A stretch of 50,591 nucleotides of DNA from JBGSWE01 sp049292975 (GCA_049292975.1 JBATRZ010000002.1:1-50591); one strand, 5' to 3'. Positions 8,086 to 15,389 are shown, counted from the first letter of the stretch. Numbers and translations: made by a program. The notes: generated from the sequence alone by a model not told the origin.

Positions 8086-10281
8086 TTAGGCAGCCTTACC
8101 GTGGAACTTTTGGTGCACTGATTTTAGGTGCGGGTCTGTGACGTGCGTATAAATCTGGGTGGTAGCGATATTGCTATGGCCCAGCATAGCCTGAACGCTC
8201 CTTAGATCGGCTCCGTTCATGAGCAAATCGGTCGCAAACGAATTATGGGATATAAAGCCGTCAGTGATTAAGTTCTGAGTGTCCGCCACAGCAAAGTCAT
8301 ATACTAGCGTATCGCGCATGATCGTATCAACACGCTCCACCTTTAGCCAGGCTAGTTGATTATTGCTTGAAGCAAGCCGCCGCAGCAGTGCCAACCGCGG
8401 GTCATCGATGCCCATGCGCTTGAAGCGGGTATAGAACTTCATGATGGTTTGTTTGGTAGGCACTAGACCGCCGCTTTGCAGGTACCGGCTGGGGTATTTG
8501 AGCGTTTGCTGGTCCTTGCGGCGGCTATACAGATGTTGGCCGCTTTGCAGACCTATCTCTGTTAAGGCCGCCAACATTGGTCCGGCCGGAACTTTCTCAC
8601 CGACATGGCGGGGCTTGATGGCAAATTGCTTAAGTGTTGGTACCAATGTGCGGAATTTTTCCTGATCCGGCCTGTATAGCAGCTGCAGCCAATGCATCTG
8701 GTGCGGGATAACAAATTCATGTCCAGGCAGCCGTACATGCCGCAAGCGTTCATAGAGATGGGCGTGGATACCGAGCCGGAGCAGCAGCATCTGCACGTCC
8801 TTGAGGAGCTCTTTATTGGCACTAAAGATGCGCGGTTCGCCATTACTATTGCCCTCGGCGTCATAGAATCCGGCCAGAAACGCGGCAATGTCGGCCTCTG
8901 AGGAAGCGAAAAGTGCGGAAGGTATGCGGCGTTCTGTAGATTTACGATCCATACCAAGCTTGGTGCACAGGCGTACCAGCGGCATGTGGTACATCTCGAG
9001 TGTCCAGGAATTTGACCATTTGCTGGGCCGGATAAACGGCATCTTGCCGTATAAGCCAGTTATAACATCGGCGTAGAACTCCAGGTGCACCGGATTTTTG
9101 TCGGTAATGAGCACGCCGCGGCGGCGTGGACTCACATGCCCGTCTCCGCAGATATAGCCCAACAACCGCCAAAACTCAGCAGGGTAGTGCTTTTTACTGT
9201 TCTGACTGATTTTCTTGATGCCGGTGACGTACATGCCGGGTTCCAGCTCGCCGGCCGTGATTTCCGCAAAACCATTTTCATCCAGGGTAAATAAGCGGTG
9301 TTCTGGTGTGCAAAGCAGCTCAAAACCGCCGGCCCGGACCCGGCTCAGTACGGATGTCGTGTGCGTGGTCTTTTGTGTAATAGCACGACCCGTCTGGAAG
9401 CCGCGTTCCCAGACCAGACTTTTTACTCCTGTTTTACCGCTGTCCTCAAATAGCTCCTTGGCGCTTGTTATGCCGCGCGGCAGACTGATACGGGTCTCGG
9501 CCTGCAGGCAGTGCCGTAAGGTATGCGGGCTGACATGCTTGGTGATGCCGGCCATTAACGCGTAGCGGGCCACCAGGCGCTGTACCGAACGCGCCGTAAG
9601 GCGGTAGAAGTTACCATCCAGGCTTGGTGTTTTGGTGCCGCTGTTCCTGACCAGCAGAGGTTTTACATTATCTTCGCGCCTGTCCAGATAATACTGCACC
9701 CACTGGGCGGCCGCATCACTGACAAACACCGGCCGGTCCTTTTGGCCTTTGCCGCGTACCATAAACTCGCGCCGCTTGAGGTTTACATGATCTTTATCAA
9801 GGGCTACTAACTCAGATACGCGCAGGCCGCTGCTAAACAATAACTCTAAGATGGCGCGGTCGCGCGCACCGGTCAGGGTGTTTATATCGGGCTGTTTGAA
9901 CAGGCGCTCCAGCTCGTCAGGGTTTAGAAACGTTACTTGCTTGCGCACTACTTTGGCCAGCTCAACTTTATCTGGTGCCAGGGCGGGGATGTCCCGTTTA
10001 GAGCAATACTTTAAAAAACTGCGCAGGGCAATAAGATGATAATTCTGCGTATTCTTTTGCAGCTCGTCCGACACATTGGTACCCAGGCGGTTGAGCCACA
10101 GCCGCCATTTGCGCAGCAGCTCCACGTCTATTTGCGATACGGCCAGGTCATCGCCCGCGAAGTCCAGCAGGCGGGTTAGATAATGATCATAGTTGGCAAT
10201 GGTCTTCTGTGACCTGTTTTGCTCTATCTCCAGGTATTCCAGGAAATCCGTCTTGGCTTTGGCAACAAGCATAACCCTCAT
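8086..10281 (-). CDS. XerC/XerD-family tyrosine recombinase containing an intein
   Basis: After removal of the intein (residues 258-680) the protein is 308 residues, the normal Xer length. The N-terminal SAM-like core-binding domain spans about residues 8-95. Catalytic residues are visible: Arg154 (SSGLRVSEL), Lys178 (GKGQKDRPV), His253 and Arg256 (SPHTLRH), His702 (LGHSN) and the nucleophile Tyr711 (TTQIYTHV). It probably acts in chromosome dimer resolution, as CPR genomes often carry a single Xer. The intein splits the HxxRH motif from its following SFATDLL. Start at 10281 or at Met4 (10272); no strong Shine-Dalgarno decides. Convergent with the pilus operon. Confidence 0.93.
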   Translation of the reverse strand: MRVMLVAKAKTDFLEYLEIEQNRSQKTIANYDHYLTRLLDFAGDDLAVSQIDVELLRKWRLWLNRLGTNVSDELQKNTQNYHLIALRSFLKYCSKRDIPALAPDKVELAKVVRKQVTFLNPDELERLFKQPDINTLTGARDRAILELLFSSGLRVSELVALDKDHVNLKRREFMVRGKGQKDRPVFVSDAAAQWVQYYLDRREDNVKPLLVRNSGTKTPSLDGNFYRLTARSVQRLVARYALMAGITKHVSPHTLRHCLQAETRISLPRGITSAKELFEDSGKTGVKSLVWERGFQTGRAITQKTTHTTSVLSRVRAGGFELLCTPEHRLFTLDENGFAEITAGELEPGMYVTGIKKISQNSKKHYPAEFWRLLGYICGDGHVSPRRRGVLITDKNPVHLEFYADVITGLYGKMPFIRPSKWSNSWTLEMYHMPLVRLCTKLGMDRKSTERRIPSALFASSEADIAAFLAGFYDAEGNSNGEPRIFSANKELLKDVQMLLLRLGIHAHLYERLRHVRLPGHEFVIPHQMHWLQLLYRPDQEKFRTLVPTLKQFAIKPRHVGEKVPAGPMLAALTEIGLQSGQHLYSRRKDQQTLKYPSRYLQSGGLVPTKQTIMKFYTRFKRMGIDDPRLALLRRLASSNNQLAWLKVERVDTIMRDTLVYDFAVADTQNLITDGFISHNSFATDLLMNGADLRSVQAMLGHSNIATTQIYTHVTDPHLKSVHQKFHGKAA
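8242..9510 (-). mobile_element. LAGLIDADG intein inside the Xer recombinase
   Basis: A 423-residue protein intron. It starts with Cys (after TLRH), has a block B-like TPEHRLFTL segment with the Thr/His pair, two LAGLIDADG helices (LLGYICGDGHV and FLAGFYDAEGN), and ends with a block F/G stretch (VYDFAVADTQNLITDGF) and the terminal HN. The next residue is Ser, a valid +1 nucleophile. All splice residues and both endonuclease Asp/Glu-type acidic positions are present, so it may be active in splicing and homing. The insertion point is the most conserved motif of the host protein. Confidence 0.92.
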
Positions 10282-10373
10282 TCTAAAGCATTGCTAACAG
10301 ATGTAAAGTTGCATAAAAAATGTATTCAAGGCAGCCAGGCCACTAACAGATAGAATCAGGCTGTCCAATCTGT

Positions 10374-10379
10374 TATAAT
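10374..10379 (+). promoter_or_regulatory. -10 box for ndk
   Basis: TATAAT 25 bases before the ndk start; a short leader follows with AGGAAC as ribosome site. No convincing -35 box seen. Confidence 0.55.
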
Positions 10380-10403
10380 AACTAAAACTAAACAGGAACA
10401 ATT

Positions 10404-10919
10404 ATGGAAAGAACACTTATCATTCTTAAGCCAGACACAGTAAAGCGCGGTATAGTGGGCGAAATCCTGAGCCGCTTTGAAAGGGTAGGGCTGAAGATAG
10501 TGGGTGCCAAGATGCTGCGTCCTGACTATGAGGCGTATCACCATCACTACGAAGGTATCAGCGGTATGGTTTCGCGCCGCGGCCAGAAGGCCTTTGATGT
10601 GACGCTTGAGATGATGCAAGAGGGTCCTGTCATTGCTATGGTGCTGGAAGGCATCGAAGCAGTCAGTTTGGTACGCAAGATGGTAGGTACGACCGAACCC
10701 AAAGCCGCCAGCCCGGGCACCATCCGCGGCGATTACGCGCATATCAGCTTCAGCCATGCTGATAAAGAGAATATCGGTACGCCAAATATCATCCATGCTT
10801 CCGGTGACGAGAAGGAAGCTGAGGCAGAAGTAGCCCACTGGTTCTCAGAAGCCGAGCTGTTTGACTACGAAACCGTGTACGAGACGTACACTTTAGCCCG
10901 TTCCCGCAAAAAGAAATAA
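10404..10919 (+). CDS. ndk: Nucleoside diphosphate kinase
   Basis: Transfers the gamma-phosphate from NTPs to NDPs through a phospho-His intermediate. The N-terminus MERTLIILKPDTVKRGIVGEI is diagnostic. The active-site His is His131 in NIIHASGDEKEAE (family pattern NxxHGSDSxExA, with Ala in place of the usual Gly). The protein is 171 residues, about 25 longer than E. coli Ndk; the extra residues include an insertion between GTIRGDYA and the active-site His. ATG 10404 is preceded by AGGAAC. Single-gene unit with promoter and terminator. Confidence 0.95.
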   Translation: MERTLIILKPDTVKRGIVGEILSRFERVGLKIVGAKMLRPDYEAYHHHYEGISGMVSRRGQKAFDVTLEMMQEGPVIAMVLEGIEAVSLVRKMVGTTEPKAASPGTIRGDYAHISFSHADKENIGTPNIIHASGDEKEAEAEVAHWFSEAELFDYETVYETYTLARSRKKK

Positions 10920-10921
10920 CA

Positions 10922-10957
10922 AACAAAAAGCCCCTCGGCAGGGGGGTTCTTTGTTTG
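10922..10957 (+). terminator. Terminator after ndk
   Basis: Hairpin with AGCCCC/GGGG core and flanking A-rich and T-rich arms (CAAA.../...TTTG), immediately after the ndk stop codon. Confidence 0.75.
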
Positions 10958-11051
10958 GTACAGCATACTAGAGCAGGTTAGGTCATTGCTCCTTGCTTAC
11001 CATGGATTAACTGCTCTATAAATGCCGCTCTGGTAACCCATAAACTGCAGC

Positions 11052-11450
11052 TTAGTTTGTGGTGACTAATACAACCTGTGGTACATTTTGAAAGTCTTTG
11101 TCAAATGTCAACAGTGGCATCGACAAATGCATACATTCAGCAGCAATCCATAAGTCATTTGGAGAGACTGGCGTGCCATGGCTACGCAAGTAACTATATA
11201 TTTGGATGTAGAAAGGAATAACTTCTGGTGGCAATCCGGGACTGATTGTAACGTTAGTGTCTTTCAAAAAAGCCTCCAGGATCCCTCTATTTTTAGCAGG
11301 GTTATTGCCTGCCGCCACACCAGCCTGAAGCTCAGCTAGTACCGCATAAGGGATGTAGAGTTCATCGCTGGGTAAGTCATCTACTTGGCCGCGTAGCAAT
11401 GCGCTGACGACATTTGTATCAACAGCTATCACTACTGTGTGTCTTTCCAC
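11052..11450 (-). CDS. vapC: VapC-like PIN-domain toxin
   Basis: PIN-fold endoribonuclease of a type II toxin-antitoxin pair, 132 residues. The acidic residues of the fold are visible: Asp in VIAVDTNVV near the N-terminus, Glu in YAVLAELQAG, Asp in SPNDLWIAAE and Asp in LLTFDKDF. It overlaps the upstream antitoxin. ATG 11450 would give a 19-base overlap; GTG 11432, in frame, shares its first base with the antitoxin stop (TAGTG) and lies ten bases after a GGAAAG, so it is an equally good start. The target RNA is unknown. Confidence 0.85.
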   Translation of the reverse strand: MERHTVVIAVDTNVVSALLRGQVDDLPSDELYIPYAVLAELQAGVAAGNNPAKNRGILEAFLKDTNVTISPGLPPEVIPFYIQIYSYLRSHGTPVSPNDLWIAAECMHLSMPLLTFDKDFQNVPQVVLVTTN

Positions 11451-11689
11451 ATTGCCGGGTCAATCTTTTCAAAGTCATCCAGTACGGACTGATTAAGAGC
11501 ACCTGGCTCTAAGGTGCCTCTGTAGCGTTTCCAAGTTATTGTACTTTTTTTCGTTGATTCTCCAACTTTAGCCCGTAATGTCTCGAGCACTAGGTCATTA
11601 ATACTCATTGATTTAAGTTTTGCGAGCTTATCAATTCGCCGCTTAAGCAGTGGGTCGACATTTCTAACGGTGATCTGAGCATTTTTCAT
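11432..11689 (-). CDS. vapB: Ribbon-helix-helix antitoxin of the VapC pair
   Basis: 85-residue antitoxin. The N-terminus KNAQITVRNVDPLLKRRIDKL is a beta-strand plus helix typical of FitA/Arc-type ribbon-helix-helix DNA-binding proteins; the C-terminal half (about residues 55-85, acidic and aromatic) would wrap the toxin. It precedes and overlaps the PIN toxin gene, the usual order. It presumably autorepresses the operon from the AT-rich stretch 11690-11830, which holds no other gene. Confidence 0.8.
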   Translation of the reverse strand: MKNAQITVRNVDPLLKRRIDKLAKLKSMSINDLVLETLRAKVGESTKKSTITWKRYRGTLEPGALNQSVLDDFEKIDPAMWKDTQ

Positions 11690-11836
11690 ATGTACATCAT
11701 AGCAAGCCTACTCCTTAATGTCAATGACATCATAATGACATTGTGTAGCACGATGAGACTGCAATTGCCACTAGCAATTCTCGTCTACGACTTTAGCATT
11801 GTAGAGCCAAAACACAGTCAAATTAACCACGAAAAA

Positions 11837-11857
11837 GACCAGGCACAAGACCTGGTC
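11837..11857 (-). terminator. Terminator hairpin distal to the tRNA-Arg cassette
   Basis: Seven-bp stem (GACCAGG 11837-11843 with CCTGGTC 11851-11857) followed, on the minus strand, by TTTTTC. It repeats with covariation the terminator that directly follows tRNA-Arg (12011-12030). Confidence 0.65.
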
Positions 11858-11864
11858 ACTTTCG

Positions 11865-12003
11865 TGGTGCCCCCGCCAGGATTATAACCTCAGGCCGGGC
11901 CGCACGATGCGGCTCGGCTTCAGTATATAGCCGTTTGGCCGGAAAACTAACCGGCCAAACCGTTATCGAACCTAAGTAGGCAAATCTGCCCGCGAGCAGC
12001 CAA
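11865..12003 (-). repeat. Element ending in an imitation of the tRNA-Arg 3' end
   Basis: Bases 11865-11890, read on the minus strand, reproduce the T-arm, acceptor 3' strand and CCA of the tRNA-Arg that lies about 150 bp upstream, differing at only a few positions (TTATAAT for TTCGAAT). Inside the element are two strong hairpins (about 11893-11918, and GTTTGGCCGG with its complement around 11931-11962). There is no matching 5' half, so it is not a functional tRNA. A second element with the same plan follows tRNA-Asp at 14795-14950. Confidence 0.6.
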
Positions 12004-12010
12004 ACAAAAG

Positions 12011-12030
12011 GCCCAGGCAGTGACCTGGGC
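12011..12030 (-). terminator. Terminator directly after tRNA-Arg
   Basis: Stem GCCCAGG (12011-12017) with CCTGGGC (12024-12030), loop of six; minus-strand tail CTTTTG, eight bases beyond the tRNA CCA. Confidence 0.7.
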
Positions 12031-12038
12031 TTTTTGCT

Positions 12039-12113
12039 TGGTGCCCCCACCAGGATTCGAACCTAGAGCTTCTCCTTAGGACGGAGCTATTTTATCCATT
12101 GAACTATGGGGGC
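12039..12113 (-). tRNA. tRNA-Arg (anticodon CCT)
   Basis: Full cloverleaf on the minus strand: acceptor GCCCCCA/TGGGGGC, discriminator A, encoded CCA (12039-12041), T-loop TTCGAAT and anticodon loop GTCCTAA giving CCT. The anticodon stem has four good pairs and a G-A mismatch at its base. It reads the rare AGG codon. Confidence 0.92.
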
Positions 12114-12239
12114 TCGTCGAGGTGTAGTGGTTTGTCTGCCAAATTGCTGACAAAACGAATTTGCCCATCAATTCTTGCAAACAAACCAAGCCCTCTTCTC
12201 TCAAAATCCCAAACTGCCGGACATAGCTGCTTGGTTTGG
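12114..12239 (-). repeat. tRNA-flanking structured element, copy A (leader of tRNA-Arg)
   Basis: On the minus strand: a first hairpin with CCAAAC (12239-12234) pairing GTTTGG, a conserved unpaired block GAGAGAAGAGGGCTTGG, then a second stem GGTTTGT/ACAAACC with inner AATTG/CAATT, then CACTACACCTCGACG ending at the first base of the tRNA. A possible -10 (TAGAAT, minus strand, 12256-12261) lies just upstream, so the element would be the 5' leader of the tRNA transcript. Three further copies occur at 15059, 15275 and 15467. Confidence 0.65.
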
Positions 12240-12377
12240 TACTTTGGATAAAGCCATTCTATCACTTCTAAACTAAAACCTATATCCTAGGTACAAACCC
12301 TTATGCCTAGACCTTAGGCAAGAGAACGAACCCAAGACTGATTTACTAAAAAAAATGACAAACGGTATGAAATGTCA

Positions 12378-12383
12378 TAACAT
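12378..12383 (+). promoter_or_regulatory. -10 box of the BrnT/BrnA-like operon
   Basis: TAACAT with ATGACA (12355-12360) exactly 17 bases upstream. The expected start point falls on the GTG at 12390, so the transcript would be leaderless. Confidence 0.45.
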
Positions 12384-12389
12384 TACACT

Positions 12390-12671
12390 GTGAAGTATTT
12401 TGATTGGGACCAACTTAAAAACCTCAAGCTTAAAGCCGAACGCTCGGTATCATTTGAAGACATTTTGACAGCTATCGAGGAGGGCAGGATACTGGCAAAT
12501 AGCATGCACCCCAACAAGGCACGTTATCAGAACCAAAGGGTACTAGTTGTAGAGGTAGAAGACTACGCATATCTTGTACCGTATGTAGAAGATGGCGAAA
12601 AAATATTTTTGAAAACCATCATACCCAGCCGCCGGTCAACCAAAAAGTATTTAAGAGGAGAAAACCAATGA
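12390..12671 (+). CDS. BrnT-like toxin
   Basis: 93-residue protein beginning MKYFDWDQLKNLKLKAERSV, followed by SFEDILTAI and ending with basic PSRRSTKKYL. The WD..K......VSFE.I pattern, the small size and the position before a DNA-binding partner resemble BrnT/DUF4258 RelE-fold ribonuclease toxins. The start is GTG 12390; no Shine-Dalgarno is present and the -10 box is six bases upstream. It overlaps the next gene by four bases (ATGA). The BrnT assignment is tentative; the toxin-antitoxin layout is clear. Confidence 0.65.
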   Translation: MKYFDWDQLKNLKLKAERSVSFEDILTAIEEGRILANSMHPNKARYQNQRVLVVEVEDYAYLVPYVEDGEKIFLKTIIPSRRSTKKYLRGENQ

Positions 12672-12928
12672 AAGATTATGATTTAGACAAAGACGAACAA
12701 GCACTGTTGCAAGATTTCGAAACAGGAGAATTCGTAGCTGCCCCTAATTTCGCGGCCGAGAAAGCACGGCTACAGAAAATTGCCAAAAATACACTCAATA
12801 AAACCAGGAATATTAATATACGCCTCTCCGAACGGGACCTATACAAGCTGAAGGCTAAAGCCATAGAAGAGGGGATCCCTTACCAGACCCTGGCTGCATC
12901 TATACTCCATAAGTCGGCCGCAAAGTAA
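12668..12928 (+). CDS. BrnA/CopG-like antitoxin
   Basis: 86-residue partner of the preceding toxin. The acidic N-terminal half (YDLDKDEQALLQDFETGEF) would bind the toxin; the C-terminal half NINIRLSERDLYKLKAKAIEEG is a ribbon-helix-helix motif, continuing PYQTLAASILHK. Such toxin-then-antitoxin order is characteristic of BrnTA. ATG 12668 overlaps the toxin stop and is preceded by AGGAG inside the toxin gene. Confidence 0.72.
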   Translation: MKDYDLDKDEQALLQDFETGEFVAAPNFAAEKARLQKIAKNTLNKTRNINIRLSERDLYKLKAKAIEEGIPYQTLAASILHKSAAK

Positions 12929-12969
12929 CCGCAACCATAACCCATCGCCTATAACCTTAGAACCTCTGG

Positions 12970-12975
12970 TACAAT
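12970..12975 (+). promoter_or_regulatory. -10 box, extended, before the PH-domain gene
   Basis: TGGTACAAT: extended -10 ending six bases before ATG 12982, again placing the transcription start on the start codon. Confidence 0.5.
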
Positions 12976-12981
12976 ACACTT

Positions 12982-13575
12982 ATGGTAAAAGACGGTAGCG
13001 AGCCGGTCCGCTATTTTAAAGAACAATTCGATGACGAAGAGGTCTTGCTGGTATTCCGCAAACACCCCATTGTCATGCGCAAAGGGCTTATCTTTGCCTC
13101 CATCGGGATATTGATGCCCATGCTCTACGTCTTGGCCCTAACATTTGTCTACGCCGATAATCCCGAAAAGTTTCCGGGCATGAATTCGTTTTTTGCAAGC
13201 GTGGGCATGGGGGTAGTCCTAGCGGCGGTTGCTTTTTTGCCGTTTTGGATAAGCTGGTTTTACAGCGTCTATATCGTTACGGACCAGCGGCTTATACAGA
13301 TAACGCAAAAGGGATTATTCCACCGCAGCATGGTGGCCCTGGGCCTTAACCAGATACAGATGGTCAATTATGAAATAGGCGGTTTCGAGCAGACAGTCCT
13401 GGGATTTGGTACAATAATGATACAGACTTTTGTGGGCAGCCTGACTATCCACCACGTCCATCAGCCAGCTAAAACTCAGAAAGAACTGCTACATATATTA
13501 CGAGACCAGGGGATTGACGCGGCTGCGATGCCGGTAGCCGGAAATACCGCCCCGGACGGATTTGCAGAGGAATAA
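12982..13575 (+). CDS. Bacterial PH-domain membrane protein
   Basis: 197 residues. An N-terminal cytoplasmic segment (EEVLLVFRKHPIVMRKGL) is followed by two membrane helices (about residues 35-57 and 72-95) and a PH-like beta domain with YIVTDQRLIQITQKGLFHR and LNQIQMVNYEIGG, characteristic of YdbS/bPH2-type proteins. Probably an integral inner-membrane protein with a cytoplasmic PH domain; the ligand is unknown. Monocistronic, apparently leaderless. A 12-bp inverted repeat (CCCGTTAGAAAAC near 13587 and GTTTCTAACGGG at 13676-13687) brackets the gap to the next gene. Confidence 0.78.
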   Translation: MVKDGSEPVRYFKEQFDDEEVLLVFRKHPIVMRKGLIFASIGILMPMLYVLALTFVYADNPEKFPGMNSFFASVGMGVVLAAVAFLPFWISWFYSVYIVTDQRLIQITQKGLFHRSMVALGLNQIQMVNYEIGGFEQTVLGFGTIMIQTFVGSLTIHHVHQPAKTQKELLHILRDQGIDAAAMPVAGNTAPDGFAEE

Positions 13576-13687
13576 GGATGTATCCCGTTAGAAAACCAAA
13601 TAATGACCATGAGTAAATTTACGACCGAATCCAGCCCAGTACTTCAACCGTACAGTGTAAGAGTAAGGTATAGTGGTTTCTAACGGG

Positions 13688-14761
13688 ATGAAGAAACACC
13701 TGAACAAGCTCAAGCAGACCGCCAAAAAGCCGCTGGCCAGGCTGCGCAAGAACAATCCTGACGCCGTAGCAACGGCAAAGGTACCCTACATAACCAACGA
13801 TACCATCGCCGAGCACCGCGAAGAGGTTTTGTCGGGCGCGCGCAAGTATATTTACCCGCTGCAGCATTCCAAGCGCAGGATCATATGGCTGTCTTCGATT
13901 GTGTTTGGCGTTACGCTGGTGTTCTTTGGGGTTTATTCGTTGCTGGGGCTGTACCGCTTCCAGAATACCTCTACATTCATGTACCGCATAACCCAGATTG
14001 TGCCGTTTCCGGTGGCCCGCGCAGAAGGCCGGTTTGTGTCATACGAGAATTATCTGTTTGAACTGCGCCACTACATGCATTATTACGAGACCCAGCAGAA
14101 GCTGAGCTTTGACACCGAAGAAGGCAAGACGGATCTGGATGAATACAAGAAACAGGCCATGCAGCAAGTGATAGACGATGCCTACATAAAGCACCTGGCT
14201 GACAAGAATAACGTTAGTGTCAGTAACCAAGAGGTAGACCAGGAGATTGCCATCGTACGCGAGCAAAACCGCCTGGGTACCTCAGACCAGGTGTTCGAAG
14301 ACGTCCTGCGTGATTTCTGGGGCTGGTCAGTCAATGATTTCCGGCGCTCGCTGCGCGGCCAGCTGCTGGCCCGCAAGGTTGTCAGCAAACTTGATACAGA
14401 GGCGCATACCCGGGCCGGAGCCGCCCTGGCGGAGCTCAAGGCCGGAGCGGACTTTGCAGAGCTTGCCAAAAAGTACTCGGACGATGAAGGCACGCGTGAT
14501 GCAGGCGGGGATTACGGCGCGGCTATAGACAAGTCCAACCGTGATATTGCCGCCAAGGTGACAGACAGGATCTTTAGCCAGCAGGCAGGGCAGTATTCAG
14601 AGATCATTGATACGGGTTACTCGCTCGAGATAGTTAAGACGCTTGCATTCGAGGCCGATAAAGCCCGTGCCGCCCACATCCAGATAGTCCTAAAAGACAT
14701 AGATGAGCGCCTCGCGCCGCTTAAAGAGCAGTCCCCGGCTTCGCTGTTCTTGAAGCTGTAA
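13688..14761 (+). CDS. Membrane-anchored parvulin-type peptidyl-prolyl isomerase (SurA/PrsA-like)
   Basis: About 357 residues. A basic cytoplasmic N-terminus, one membrane helix (about residues 68-90, IIWLSSIVFGVTLVFFGVYS), a SurA-N-like helical chaperone domain (about 105-245, with QQVIDDAYIKHLADKNNVSV), and a PpiC rotamase domain (GADFAELAKKYSDDEGTRDAGGD...). Likely folds exported proteins outside the membrane. The frame is open from GTG 13673, but that codon overlaps the -10 box TATAGT (13669-13674); ATG 13688 is preferred. The C-terminal IQIVLK and LFLKL end is short for PrsA. Confidence 0.85.
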   Translation: MKKHLNKLKQTAKKPLARLRKNNPDAVATAKVPYITNDTIAEHREEVLSGARKYIYPLQHSKRRIIWLSSIVFGVTLVFFGVYSLLGLYRFQNTSTFMYRITQIVPFPVARAEGRFVSYENYLFELRHYMHYYETQQKLSFDTEEGKTDLDEYKKQAMQQVIDDAYIKHLADKNNVSVSNQEVDQEIAIVREQNRLGTSDQVFEDVLRDFWGWSVNDFRRSLRGQLLARKVVSKLDTEAHTRAGAALAELKAGADFAELAKKYSDDEGTRDAGGDYGAAIDKSNRDIAAKVTDRIFSQQAGQYSEIIDTGYSLEIVKTLAFEADKARAAHIQIVLKDIDERLAPLKEQSPASLFLKL

Positions 14762-14768
14762 ATAAAAA

Positions 14769-14793
14769 TACCCCATAAGCTGGGGTACTTTTA
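14769..14793. terminator. Bidirectional terminator
   Basis: TACCCCA/TGGGGTA stem (14769-14775 and 14781-14787) with A-rich and T-rich flanks. It can end the isomerase gene on the plus strand and the tRNA-Asp cassette on the minus strand. Confidence 0.75.
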
Positions 14794-14794
14794 C

Positions 14795-14950
14795 TGGCGG
14801 GCCAAGGCCGGATGCCGTCTGTCGGCCGGCCTTGCTACATACCTTCAAGGACTGGCAAGGTCGGCGCAGCCGTATAATTTTGCTGACCGCAAAATTAGCG
14901 AACACGGTGCGCCGGTTCGAATCTGCCGGTTTGTCGGCAGTAATAAAAAA
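14795..14950 (-). repeat. Element ending in an imitation of the tRNA-Asp 3' end
   Basis: On the minus strand the element ends GGCCCGCCA (14795-14803), identical to the last nine bases of tRNA-Asp about 185 bp upstream, and is followed by a terminator as a tRNA would be. It contains CTGCCG/CGGCAG (about 14921-14940), GTTCGCTAA, AATTTTGC/GCAAAATT (about 14876-14896) and a GGCCGG-rich hairpin. The GTTCGNTAA-plus-hairpin segment and overall order match the element after tRNA-Arg. No tRNA 5' half is present. Confidence 0.55.
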
Positions 14951-14967
14951 CACCCCTCATGGGGGTG
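14951..14967 (-). terminator. Terminator directly after tRNA-Asp
   Basis: CACCCC/GGGGTG stem; minus-strand tail TTTTTTATTA. It lies 15 bases beyond the tRNA 3' end. Confidence 0.8.
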
Positions 14968-14981
14968 ATTTTATTTACTAC

Positions 14982-15058
14982 TGGCGGGCCCGACCGGATT
15001 CGAACCGGCGATCTCCTCCGTGACAGGGAGGCATGTTAGGCCTCTACACCACGAGCCC
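14982..15058 (-). tRNA. tRNA-Asp (anticodon GTC)
   Basis: Cloverleaf on the minus strand with acceptor GGGCTCG/CGGGCCC, discriminator G, encoded CCA (14982-14984), T-loop TTCGAAT, and anticodon arm CCTCC-CTGTCAC-GGAGG. Standard in all arms. Confidence 0.95.
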
Positions 15059-15182
15059 TCGTCACTGTGTGATGGTTGGATAATCACACTGCCGACTAGT
15101 CTTGTTTGCTCGGCACTGTTGATTATCCCACCAAGCCAGTTCCTCTCAAAAATCCAAACAGCAGGCAAGCTGCTTGGTTTGG
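15059..15182 (-). repeat. tRNA-flanking structured element, copy B (leader of tRNA-Asp)
   Basis: Same plan as copy A: first hairpin CCAAAC...GTTTGG with inner AGCAG/CTGCT, unpaired GAGAGGAACTGGCTTGG, second long stem GGGATAATCA/TGATTATCC with inner GTGCCGA/TCGGCA, then ACAGTGACGA abutting the tRNA. The stems differ from copy A by paired substitutions. A promoter-like TTGCAT-17-TAAGAT (minus strand, -10 at 15211-15216) lies upstream. Confidence 0.68.
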
Positions 15183-15253
15183 CTTTTTGGAAAGCTGCAA
15201 AGACCCGAACATCTTATCAAATTATATCTGTTTATGCAATGCTCTTCATCTGT

Positions 15254-15259
15254 TAAAAT
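15254..15259 (+). promoter_or_regulatory. -10 box of the tRNA-Thr/tRNA-Gly unit
   Basis: TAAAAT with a weak -35 (TTTATG) 17 bases upstream; divergent from the tRNA-Asp promoter at 15211-15216. Transcription would begin just before element copy C'. Confidence 0.4.
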
Positions 15260-15274
15260 AGCATTGTGCAAGAC

Positions 15275-15389
15275 CAAATTCGAGAGAGTATTCTCGAATT
15301 TGAGAGGAAAGGGCTTGGTTGAGTCACGAGTTTTGCCAGGAAGTTCATTTTGCTGGCAAAATGGTGGCACAACCACTACACCTTGACGT
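15275..15389 (+). repeat. tRNA-flanking structured element, copy C' (leader of tRNA-Thr)
   Basis: CAAATTCGAGA/TCTCGAATTTG hairpin (15275-15302), then GAGAGGAAAGGGCTTGG, then GGTTG/CAACC enclosing TTTTGCCAG/CTGGCAAAA, then CACTACACCTTGACGT ending at the tRNA-Thr 5' end. The tail and the GGCTTGGT block match copy A closely, while the stem bases differ but still pair. Confidence 0.65.

Noticed and set aside
14796..14940. Additional functional tRNA (TTCGAAT with flanking stem)
   Set aside because: No acceptor partner for the CCA-bearing end on the minus strand, and no anticodon arm on either strand.
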